Source: Debaryomyces hansenii CBS767 (lineage: Eukaryota; Ascomycota; Pichiomycetes; Serinales; Debaryomycetaceae). From it: a stretch of 64,000 nt of DNA. The stretch lies in the NCBI RefSeq assembly GCF_000006445.2, contig NC_006047.2, positions 1,364,001 to 1,428,000 of the forward strand, given 5' to 3'. Shown one piece after another: positions 57,001 through 64,000 of this stretch. A program made the position numbers and the translations under genes. Within the stretch, counting starts at the first letter, position 1. Each line of letters begins with the position of its first letter. The notes beneath the pieces are model-generated. The model made no database searches and was not told the origin of the DNA. It was given only the letters and a program-made list of their open reading frames with translations.

Positions 57001-57752
57001 TCAGTTGGCACTGATGCGCTAGATGTATTTGCCTTAAATGTTGGTCTTATTAATGCCACTGTATAGTCATCTGTACCATCATTCGTGTTTGTATCACTTA
57101 TTGCAAGTTGTATATTTTTTGCGCTGGCTACAACAGTCAAATAACCTGCAATTAAAGGATCTGTCAATAGAATCGAAGTATTGGCATACACGGGCAAAGT
57201 TATCCCCATGAAATATGAACTAGAAGGATCTGATGAATTACTTTGTGGTCCAGTTATATACCTCGTTTCATCAACACCTGAAGTCGAAAATTGACGTGTT
57301 GCACTTGCTACATCCAACGGAAACAAATCACCCATGGTTGAATTCGAGACCATAGAAACATTATTATAACTCTCGGCCATTATGTCAAGATCTAAATTAT
57401 ATAGTCTAGCTGCCGAAAACAATTCTGATGATGCTAGGAACTGATCTAGCGCAGTGGTAGATCCTGTGAATACTGATTTGGTATTATTTCCTGCCCTGTA
57501 AGATGAAAGTGGTGCATATATGGATTCTTTAGTTGTTAACCAATATATTTGATAAAAAACATACTCGACTGCTTGTTTAACTTGGGTGGTCTTCAACTGT
57601 GATATGACTTCTAATCTTTCTGCCCGCAAATCACTCAAGTTCGAGCTGAAATATACTCCTGTCACTATTCCCAATATTAAAAGGGAAAACAACGATGAAA
57701 AACACACCAATATAATTAATTGGGGTCTAATACCAATTTTAAGCCGCTTCAT
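54063..57752 (-). CDS. SLN1: Sln1, hybrid osmosensor histidine kinase
   Basis: The 1229-residue plasma-membrane sensor regulates the HOG pathway through Ypd1 and the Ssk1 and Skn7 regulators. There is one N-terminal membrane span (about 12-35), a glycosylated extracellular sensor domain (36-333) and a second span (334-359). A linker/HAMP-like and coiled region follows. The dimerisation domain has the H-box ISHELRTPLNG, phosphoacceptor H496. The kinase domain has the N-box IVMNLVSNSLKFTP, G1 EVTDTGPGI and G2 GGTGLGLSIC, with a long insert between N and G1. The receiver domain starts LKILVAEDNMVNQ, with phosphoacceptor D1153 in LILMDVQMPKIDG. All key residues are present and size matches Saccharomyces Sln1. 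Confidence 0.96.
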   Translation of the reverse strand: MKRLKIGIRPQLIILVCFSSLFSLLILGIVTGVYFSSNLSDLRAERLEVISQLKTTQVKQAVEYVFYQIYWLTTKESIYAPLSSYRAGNNTKSVFTGSTTALDQFLASSELFSAARLYNLDLDIMAESYNNVSMVSNSTMGDLFPLDVASATRQFSTSGVDETRYITGPQSNSSDPSSSYFMGITLPVYANTSILLTDPLIAGYLTVVASAKNIQLAISDTNTNDGTDDYTVALIRPTFKANTSSASVPTEFETIFPVSKDGLLPNHNYTIDSAPLVEEALLKTAGSSTNVKSYNGDSVAIGYTQIQLDPQLYWTVIVEQPRSQFLTPVVKLRNIIIGVVIGTGVFMCLITFPLAVWFVRPITKLKEATESITRSKKKKNANEKGLPDSSPVPPSMHPNSGASSKRNSVISDVTNTSSVYSTAIRLPTKISSSKKFFKDELTELSEAFNIMTEELDKQYTHLEDRVKIRTKELEALKIEAESANEAKTVFIANISHELRTPLNGILGMTAIAMDENDHTRIQESLRLIYRSGELLLHILTELLTYSKNTLNRSKLEKSNFQILEVVYQVQSIFSKLAMDQRVHLNILLKPDIIRKLVLYGDSNRIIQIVMNLVSNSLKFTPVDGSVDVSFKLLGEYDQVNSEKQQHKKVHVLRHTRKFADDGPILSKKVDSNYDNGNPDTSDEYKEKHSSDKSSTFSGKDKTFDTNNDSSSILTLSTAEYENTIFNAQFKQNMIPSQRRLSSVSTKSNLQGRTSADQSIHDISGSHMENMNETLISNAFNETSSIGSSKVDGHTRSYTTAISRNITSGLSHQGTGSISSSFSTNEVIKEDKVYKIKKLYEPKTWAIQIEVTDTGPGIEPAMQEKVFDPFIQGDQTLSRSYGGTGLGLSICRQLAEMMNGTLTLKSTIGSGSTFTFIVPLPQSGEIMVDEEDMFQFCEDEFNPKSKVNRKVAFDIEPESDQFKAANTSDLNSKAVSLIDESGDDNSGNSDYMRDVKDGGEVGQIDSSLNCIETKPGPDTERKGANDQLLNGNITQLINGISSGSTTPNPGRKRDLDLPGLSDFEKPHLLTKSSTGTASSQGIEGATTPNNVPDELSHLKILVAEDNMVNQEVIRRMLKLEGFTDITMACNGAEAIELVKDINEESGLFDLILMDVQMPKIDGLLATKRIRNDLQFKNPIIALTAFADETNVKECLNCGMSGFLAKPIRRSNLRKIITELSPTLQPESAQA

Positions 57753-58323
57753 CCTAATTCTATATTATCTTAATTCAGCGACCATGTACTGTCTCAAGTG
57801 CTATATTATTCCCTTCCACAATATCCATAAAGTACCTAGGTATATAAAATTGATATGAGAGGTAATGCTGTTTTAATAATAACTAAAACACAATACTTTT
57901 TGTAGGCTTTTTTTTATATCACTCTAACTTCTCCTAATTTGTCTAAATTCCTTAAAATGCAAAAGTAGCCCTACCTACTATGTTTGAGTTGATACAAGAA
58001 TTCTATGGATAAAAACCTATGTCTAATTTGCTTGCCGCCTTACAATCCCGGTTTCTTTTACCTTAAGCTTTTCTTAGAAAATATCAATTCAAGGTATATG
58101 CAGGAAACATCAAAATTTCATTCTTAGTCTGTTCGGTTGGATCCTTTCAGCCCAGGTTTGTAACTGCATACGCCCAAACACTAGGTTTCTCTAAGTAAGT
58201 TAAGTCATGTAGATGCTATATAGACTAAGTAATACTGGAGATTATGACGACATATTGTGAAATATTAAAAGGCTGTAGGTTGGCTAAGGTTATAGGTAGA
58301 TGAAGAATTAAGATTTCACAAAT
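57753..58323. other. Region between SLN1 start and tRNA-Leu
   Basis: The 571 bases comprise the SLN1 promoter and the tRNA upstream region. I found no LTR-like terminal repeats or credible ORF. Nothing further is called. Confidence 0.4.
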
Positions 58324-58407
58324 GGAGGGTTGGCCGAGTGGTCTAAGGCGGCAGACTTAAGATCTGCTGGACAGTTGTCCGCGCGAGTTCGAACCTCGCA
58401 TCCTTCA
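58324..58407 (+). tRNA. tRNA-Leu (anticodon TAA)
   Basis: This is an 84-nt class II tRNA. The acceptor GGAGGGT pairs with ATCCTTC plus discriminator A (58407). The A box is TGGCCGAGTGGTCTAAGG. The anticodon stem GCAGA/TCTGC encloses loop CTTAAGA, which gives TAA. A long variable arm (GGACAGTTGTCC) precedes the T-arm GAGTTCGAACCTC. No intron. A T-run follows at about 58413-58417. It decodes UUA, the dominant leucine codon here. Confidence 0.95.
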
Positions 58408-58865
58408 TTATTCTTTTTATATCCTGAGGTATAATGATACCCTTATTGATGTATATAGAGTTCTTTTTTTTCGATAATTGAACAAATAATTCCAATATTA
58501 TGATTGTCAACTTTGGAGAACTATGGCTAAGTAAAATAGGGGTTTTGACGATAAAAAAATAACCCTATACGTATATGATATCGGCTTAACTGGTTTTGTG
58601 TTATTTTGACCGGATCTTCATTGATAATTTTCCTTAGTTTTTAATCTTTTATATATCGAACCCATAAAATATCAGAAAGATATTCATAAAATACTTCCTT
58701 TTTGCAATATTTTGCGGATATTAACAAACCCTTTCAGTCAGTGGATAGAGTTTTCAGGTTTAGATTGTTAGTTGACTTCTTAGTGTGCTAGTTTGTAGAA
58801 ATTAACAGAAAATTATTGATCCGTATCAAGCATCGTATCTGAATGATAATAATAAACACAACCAT
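58408..58865. promoter_or_regulatory. Upstream region of the yapsin-like gene
   Basis: The 458 AT-rich bases include T- and A-runs (58463-58471, 58553-58562). No RNA gene or ORF is seen. It presumably holds the promoter of the gene at 58866. Confidence 0.35.
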
Positions 58866-60734
58866 ATGAGATTTTTTTCTGTTTCATTTTTGCTATGGTT
58901 TTTCTTAAGCCTACATATGACTTATGGAGATGACCAATCCAAATCAACGTCTTCTAGCTCTACTAATGCTAGAGTAAAACTAACGTTGGATCTAATCACG
59001 TTAGACGATGGAGCTGCAACTACTACTTCCACAACGATGACTAAAACCCCAGTTCCAATGAGTCGCGAGACAGAAGATTCATATGATAGAGAATTGGTTA
59101 AGGTTCTTTTTACAATTGCAGAAAATGGAATTTACTATGATGCCAATATGAATGTGGGAGATGAAGAATTAGGTCTTCGATTAGATTTAATACAACCGGA
59201 TGTATGGGTGATGAATACCAACGATTTCTATGAATGCAGCTACATAGACGAGTGGATTGCATCTGAAGTTTCAGAATTCGGATCTTCTTTGCCTGTGCTG
59301 GTAACGGATGCACCAGAGTATGTTGCAACTGCTTGCGCTCAACAAGGTGTTTATACTATGGCATCTGATGATTCGGTTTCTATGGCAAGCCCAACAAAGC
59401 CAAATATCTATAATAACCAGCCTTACTCGATACCTTACTTGAATAGTATTAATGTTAATGGAGTTTTTGCTACTAATAACATCTCGTTTATTATTGGAGG
59501 CAACAAGAAGATTTCTATAAGGGATTTTACATTTGTAAATGCAGTGGATTCCAATGTATTTGTTGGTGGGTTGGGCTTAGCTGGTAACCCTACTGGTTCA
59601 GGCTTTTTAGATTCATTAGTTGCAAACGATGTTATTGGCTCAGTTGGCTACTCGCTTTGGTTCAATAATTATTCTAATCCAAAGAATGCGATGGCTGAAT
59701 TAATTCCCGGTGTGGTTGACACTAAATACTATTCTGGAGACTTTTTTGAGTTTGATATCCCCGATCATGAAGGTTCGCAATCTTCAGCGGAAGACATGGG
59801 GATAGACAATTTGAGATTGCCAATCTTACCGCTTTTTGACGTAGAAGTTGAAAATCAAAATACTCATAGAACTCTTTCACTTAAATCTGATGCACAAAAT
59901 TTCCCGGTTTTATTAGATTCTAGGACAGTATTTAATTACTTGCCTTTATACATGATTGTTAATTTAGCAATACAAACAAATGCATCCTATAGCAGTGAAG
60001 TTAATAGATGGGTGGTGCAGTGTGACCAGATTTCAAATTTAAATGCTACTATGAACTTTAAATTCGGTGACTTAAGTGTTAAAGTTCCATTGGATGACTT
60101 CTTGATTTCTGCAAGCTACAATAACCGGAATTTAACGTTTACTACAGGAAAAAAAGCTTGTTATCTAAGCTTTTTACCGAGTTCAGCATCTGGTTATACT
60201 GCATTGGGATTACCTTTTTTAAGGGCCATATATTTAGCTGTCGATTACGAAGGGGGAAAAATCGCGGTGGCTAAGTCAAATCATAATCTTGATGTGGTCG
60301 AAAAGGATTATTCTAATACCAAAGAAACGGAACAGTATTCAACATCTTTAGCTGATTTAGAATCTGAAACGGGCGGATACTCGAGTAATCATACAGTTCA
60401 TAAATCAATCGCATATATTCAATCGGGAAAGATCCCCTTTGCAACTAGATATAATAGTACAGAAAATTTTACGCTAACATATGTTCCTCTGAATTTCACG
60501 AAATTTGGGGATCCATCAATACCTGCAGTTTTATCTGGAATCATAATTAAATCGGGTAATGTTTTCGTCACTGAATCTGATGGATTTAGTTCAACGGAGA
60601 GCCAAAGCACCAGTAAAAAGAATTCTGGAAATAGGGTTGAACCACCTGTCATTTTTGATAAACACTTATCCAAGAAATTAATATCCTTGAGTGTGGGAAT
60701 TTCTACCTGTATCATTTGTATTATATTTTTATGA
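58866..60734 (+). CDS. Yapsin/SAP-like aspartyl-protease homologue, catalytic motifs altered
   Basis: The 622-residue secreted protein has a signal peptide (about 1-21) and a C-terminal hydrophobic tail (about 604-622) fitting GPI anchoring. The pepsin-like fold is recognisable: LRLDLIQPDVWVMNTNDFYEC corresponds to the usual LxLDTGSSDLWV. VLLDSRTVFNYLP corresponds to the second site ALLDSGTTLTYLP. The aspartates D107 and D351 remain, but the essential glycines and Thr/Ser environment are changed (DTG to DLI, DSG to DSR). Proteolytic activity is therefore unlikely. Other yapsin landmarks survive, such as GLGLAGNP, GYSLWF and a C-terminal TALGLPFLRAIYLAVDYE. It may act as a wall-associated binding protein or a dominant regulator. 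No frameshift is present, so it is maintained as a full gene. Confidence 0.85.
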   Translation: MRFFSVSFLLWFFLSLHMTYGDDQSKSTSSSSTNARVKLTLDLITLDDGAATTTSTTMTKTPVPMSRETEDSYDRELVKVLFTIAENGIYYDANMNVGDEELGLRLDLIQPDVWVMNTNDFYECSYIDEWIASEVSEFGSSLPVLVTDAPEYVATACAQQGVYTMASDDSVSMASPTKPNIYNNQPYSIPYLNSINVNGVFATNNISFIIGGNKKISIRDFTFVNAVDSNVFVGGLGLAGNPTGSGFLDSLVANDVIGSVGYSLWFNNYSNPKNAMAELIPGVVDTKYYSGDFFEFDIPDHEGSQSSAEDMGIDNLRLPILPLFDVEVENQNTHRTLSLKSDAQNFPVLLDSRTVFNYLPLYMIVNLAIQTNASYSSEVNRWVVQCDQISNLNATMNFKFGDLSVKVPLDDFLISASYNNRNLTFTTGKKACYLSFLPSSASGYTALGLPFLRAIYLAVDYEGGKIAVAKSNHNLDVVEKDYSNTKETEQYSTSLADLESETGGYSSNHTVHKSIAYIQSGKIPFATRYNSTENFTLTYVPLNFTKFGDPSIPAVLSGIIIKSGNVFVTESDGFSSTESQSTSKKNSGNRVEPPVIFDKHLSKKLISLSVGISTCIICIIFL

Positions 60735-60776
60735 TTCACCTTAGCACAGAAATTTAATGAATATGTATATTAGATC

Positions 60777-60790
60777 AAAAAAAAAAAAAA
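60777..60790. repeat. A14 homopolymer
   Basis: An uninterrupted run of 14 A lies between the yapsin-like gene and YMD8, in the convergent 3' region. It is a simple slippage-prone tract. Confidence 0.7.
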
Positions 60791-60871
60791 TTTAACGCAT
60801 TTCTATACTGTACAAGATATAAATTTATATATATGTCGGCGATTTCCTAAAAGCCATTTGAAAAAGATCGA

Positions 60872-62215
60872 CTATAACTTTTTCATTTCTATGCTATCAA
60901 CTTTTGAATTTGAATTTATGTCCACTTTTGACGAGCCAACTGACACTTCGTCGTCTTCAGTTTCATCCTTGCCATTTAAGCTTGAATATCCCTCTAATTC
61001 TTTGCTTTGGTTTTCTTTGAATCTGTAATAGTTGTACCAAATAATATCAACAAAGGTAATCAATAATCCTAAGCAGTTAATAAAACTCAACTTGTCTCCG
61101 AAAATCAAAGCACTTAGAATAATAGTTAAAAGCTCCTTAAAAATCCCTGCTATTGATAATGTAATAACTTGTGCCACTGATAATAGCTTAAATTCACACA
61201 AAGTCATCATAAATGCTAAGATACCTGGTATAAGTATGAGCAAAATTGTTCCAAATACACCTTGTAATTCCCAGATAGGGGATTGAATAAAGTTAGACCA
61301 TCCTTCAAAGCCCAATCCAAATAGAAACAATGTTAAACACATGGAAGGTGAAATGTAGAATATTGTTGAAATTGAGTTGTTCGTATAGTCATTATGTTTC
61401 AATAAAATTTGAGTAAATGACCATCTTAATCCAGACATCATGGAGGCACCAAGAACCAACAATATTCCGAAATTAGTGCGATCATCTTCTGGAGTCAGAA
61501 CCAGCCCAACGTTTTGAGGCTTCTTGACCATCATAATTACCGAACCTGTCATTATTAAGACGATGACCAATAATCTCCAATGAAATTTTTCCAAACGAAA
61601 AAGTAACCCGAAAAGCAATACAAACATTAGTGACGATGCCTTCAACATAGTATATAACGATAAAGAAATGAACTTGAATGATACATTGGATAACCCAATG
61701 TCACCAGCAGATGCAAGCGAACAAGGAAATATTTGCTCTAAATATGTGAACAAGTCAATTCTGAAAATAGACAAAAAAGATATGAATTTCGAATTCAGAT
61801 TACCAGATCGATTGACATTATTACTATCATGGCTCTTCATATTTATCGTAGGCCTCAACTTCGGCTTTATCCATAATACCAGCCCGCTTAGAATCATTAA
61901 GCAAAATTGGTGGAAAGAGGTAACCAATATTGGAAATTTAAAATTAAGCCCATTCCCAAACATCCACTTATTATATATGGAAATGGATAATGAAAAAATG
62001 TACCATCCGAGGATATAGATCAGAGCTTCAACAGTTTTTGTTTTATGAGTTGTGGGTGTGTATGTTGTAGGCGATGTCATGCTTGCTTTATGTGGTTTTG
62101 AATCGTGATTATCGAAGCTATCTGCTCTAAACGACGGCTTTCTCGATATGATTTTAGATGGCGATAAACTGCTATAGCTAGCACTTTCGTTTGGATTTGG
62201 TGGTATTATGGGCAT
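60872..62215 (-). CDS. YMD8: Ymd8-type nucleotide-sugar transporter family protein
   Basis: This 447-residue multi-pass membrane protein belongs to the triose-phosphate/nucleotide-sugar translocator superfamily. A Ser/Pro-rich cytosolic N-terminus (1-62) precedes about nine to ten membrane segments (from EALIYILGWYIFSLSISIYN to FINCLGLLITFVDIIWYNYY) and an acidic cytosolic tail. The characteristic SISIYNKWMFG (the TPT-type YNKW motif) and SNVSFKFISLSLYTMLKASS blocks are clear. Length and motif order match Saccharomyces Ymd8, a putative Golgi transporter of unknown substrate. The starting ATG (62213-62215) precedes the disordered N-terminus. It is divergent from SEC1 with 222 bp between starts. 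Confidence 0.82.
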   Translation of the reverse strand: MPIIPPNPNESASYSSLSPSKIISRKPSFRADSFDNHDSKPHKASMTSPTTYTPTTHKTKTVEALIYILGWYIFSLSISIYNKWMFGNGLNFKFPILVTSFHQFCLMILSGLVLWIKPKLRPTINMKSHDSNNVNRSGNLNSKFISFLSIFRIDLFTYLEQIFPCSLASAGDIGLSNVSFKFISLSLYTMLKASSLMFVLLFGLLFRLEKFHWRLLVIVLIMTGSVIMMVKKPQNVGLVLTPEDDRTNFGILLVLGASMMSGLRWSFTQILLKHNDYTNNSISTIFYISPSMCLTLFLFGLGFEGWSNFIQSPIWELQGVFGTILLILIPGILAFMMTLCEFKLLSVAQVITLSIAGIFKELLTIILSALIFGDKLSFINCLGLLITFVDIIWYNYYRFKENQSKELEGYSSLNGKDETEDDEVSVGSSKVDINSNSKVDSIEMKKL

Positions 62216-62437
62216 TAATAGTCTGAATTATATCCAATTATACCATCAATTATCTTTGAATTGCTTTAATTGTATACTTGTTCTTTTGTTGAATATGGTG
62301 AAATAAAATATAAAATCGTATGGGGTCCTTTTATCCCGATTACATAATCAAAGCACAACCTGAATTTTGGAAGAAGTAGTATCTTAACAACACTGGAGAT
62401 TCGATCAGATTGAAAGAAAGACTGAACTAAAGCAAAT

Positions 62438-64000
62438 ATGTCACATAGGAACACAGATCCGTGTTCGTTGATAAATTTGCAGAGACAATATATTTTGGAT
62501 CAAATTAAAGGTATCCAAGCGCAAGGTACGCTATATGCATTAATCATTGATGATAGAACTGAATCGCTCTTGAACCAGGTAATATCGAAAGATAGCGTAT
62601 TACGAGTTGTCACCTCCATAGAGAAGTTGGATACGAAACGTCGACAACAATCGTTTATTGAGGCAATTTATTTTGTTGAATTGACACCCTATACCATTAA
62701 ATGTATGATAGCAGATGTCGAGACCAATAGGTACAAGAAAGGACATGGATTATTCTTGCCTTTGGTTCAGGGAGAAATGGAAGTATCACATTTGTATAAC
62801 TCACCAAAATTCATGAATAATCCGAAGGTGTTGAATTATTTCAATAATGGGGAAAGTGTTAACTTTATTAATTCTAGCTTTCACCCGATTGAGAGTAGAG
62901 TTTTTCTTGCCGACGATAAGACGCCCAACTCTATGCCAATATATTACAACGAAAACTGTGCTGAATTGGTGTTGCCACAAATCAGAATTGCAGCAAAATC
63001 TTTGGTTAATTTGATGGTTTTAACAGGTGAATACCCGTTGATAAGGTTTTATTCACCACAGAATCCTACTCATAAAGCATCTAGACTTCCTGAATTGCTT
63101 GCGGATGAATTTCAGAGACAGATTGATAATTACGCTCGGTTAAATCATGATTATCCGCCACCATCTATTCAAGATAAACCAAGATCGATCTTATTGATTA
63201 CGGATCGTACGTTGGACTTGTTTGCTCCATTATTACATGAATTTAGTTACCAAGCGATGGCAATGGATATCGTACATAGTCTAGAGCGTGATGGTGTTTA
63301 TTGTTTCAAATCTGAGAATGAGAAAGGTGAGGTGAAGGAAGTCAAAGCAACTCTAGAAAATGAAAATGACGAAGACTGGGTTAGTTTAAGGCATTTGCAT
63401 ATTATCGAAAGTTCTGAACTTATTATGAACAAAATTAACGAATTGATTAAAAAGAACCCTTTGATGGTCGACAGAACCAAGGCGACTACTTCAAGTGATT
63501 TGATGTTTATTGTTGCACACTTAAAAGGGTTTGACGAAGAAAGAAAACAAATTACATTGCATAAAAACTTGATTGATGAATGCCTTGATATTAATGCTAA
63601 TCGTAAATTGGCTGAATTTGCTGCAGATTTCGAGCAGAATTGTACTGCTGGGGGAACTAGTTTCGAAGGGGTCAAGAATAAGCAACTTGCAAATGATTTG
63701 ATTGATTTATTAGCTAGAGATGATTTGCATGTAAATGATAAAATGAGACTAGTTTTAATTTACGGATTATACAGAGGAGGTTTGATCGATGCAGATTTTG
63801 TTAAGCTAGTGAAATTTATAGGTGTTAGAGATCGCCAAATTATTTCTCTTATATCACGTTGTTTCACCAATTTGCATAAACTAGGCTTTCCGGTCATTAA
63901 ATCGAGCGTTAAAGATAAACCTTTGAAAAAGGAACTGTTTCATACGATTAATAATGAAGGAACTTATAACACTTCGAGGTTTGACCCAGGATTGAAAGCT
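62438..64000 (+). CDS. SEC1: Sec1, Sec1/Munc18 exocytic SNARE regulator (5' part)
   Basis: The gene is open to the window edge: 521 codons from ATG 62438, with no stop. It is a member of the Sec1/Munc18 family. The start NLQRQYILDQIKGIQ with IEAIYFVELT, then VFLADDKTPNSMPIYYNENC and SILLITDRTLDLFAPLLHEF, are hallmark blocks of the family's domains 1 and 2. The style (PNSMPIYYN) fits plasma-membrane Sec1 rather than Sly1, Vps33 or Vps45. Sec1 binds assembled Sso/Sec9/Snc SNARE complexes and promotes vesicle fusion at the bud. About 200 C-terminal residues are expected beyond the window. Confidence 0.88.
   Translation, partial: MSHRNTDPCSLINLQRQYILDQIKGIQAQGTLYALIIDDRTESLLNQVISKDSVLRVVTSIEKLDTKRRQQSFIEAIYFVELTPYTIKCMIADVETNRYKKGHGLFLPLVQGEMEVSHLYNSPKFMNNPKVLNYFNNGESVNFINSSFHPIESRVFLADDKTPNSMPIYYNENCAELVLPQIRIAAKSLVNLMVLTGEYPLIRFYSPQNPTHKASRLPELLADEFQRQIDNYARLNHDYPPPSIQDKPRSILLITDRTLDLFAPLLHEFSYQAMAMDIVHSLERDGVYCFKSENEKGEVKEVKATLENENDEDWVSLRHLHIIESSELIMNKINELIKKNPLMVDRTKATTSSDLMFIVAHLKGFDEERKQITLHKNLIDECLDINANRKLAEFAADFEQNCTAGGTSFEGVKNKQLANDLIDLLARDDLHVNDKMRLVLIYGLYRGGLIDADFVKLVKFIGVRDRQIISLISRCFTNLHKLGFPVIKSSVKDKPLKKELFHTINNEGTYNTSRFDPGLKA

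Overview
This is nuclear DNA of a budding yeast (Saccharomycotina). Genes are tightly packed, AT-rich and mostly intronless. The two introns recognised are short and carry yeast-type GTATGT/GTAAGT donors and (A)CTAAC branch sites. Leucine is written almost entirely as TTA/TTG, and in-frame CTG is rare. Together with the gene repertoire this points to a CTG-clade yeast (Debaryomycetaceae; Debaryomyces-like is my best guess), in which CTG reads as serine. The species is inferred, not shown.

Region 1 (1-24,131) is ordinary housekeeping. It holds the MCM4 C-terminal part, an INA17-like mitochondrial protein, a TMEM115-type Golgi protein, TRS85, RAX2, an intronless tRNA-Trp, VPS10, a spliced POP8 whose first exon lies outside the long ORF, an unknown gene, PRP40, a spliced ARC19 and a DAL81-like Zn2Cys6 regulator.

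Region 2 (about 24,290-31,800) is the unusual part. It is a tandem array of four units. Each begins with a related promoter and 5' leader, followed by a gene that shares only a short Cys/basic head. The tails differ completely: a Cys/Ser 10-residue repeat in unit A; 58 uninterrupted Gly-X-Y collagen triplets in unit B; 10 Gly-X-Y triplets plus a charged 24-residue repeat in unit C; decayed in unit D. The three live promoters carry a facing pair of sites resembling the mid-sporulation element (MSE, Ndt80 type) just upstream of a TATA box. Units A and B also carry a second gene (intact in A, internally deleted in B) and rotted copies of the 3' part of SWF1, whose intact copy ends the array. The array therefore arose by segmental duplication next to SWF1.

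Region 3 (31,811-64,000) is conserved again: SWF1, an unknown gene, MIM2-like, TRM1, a small GPI protein, CCE1, HSP31/GLX3, HAL3/SIS2-type flavoprotein, SEC11, tRNA-Thr, OAR1, an unknown gene, GTB1, BUD22, TRM13, TMA19, DAP2/STE13, SLN1, tRNA-Leu, a yapsin-like protein with both catalytic motifs altered, YMD8 and the start of SEC1. Secretory and wall functions recur (TRS85, VPS10, SEC11, SEC1, GTB1, SWF1, RAX2, SLN1), but I see no operon-like organisation.
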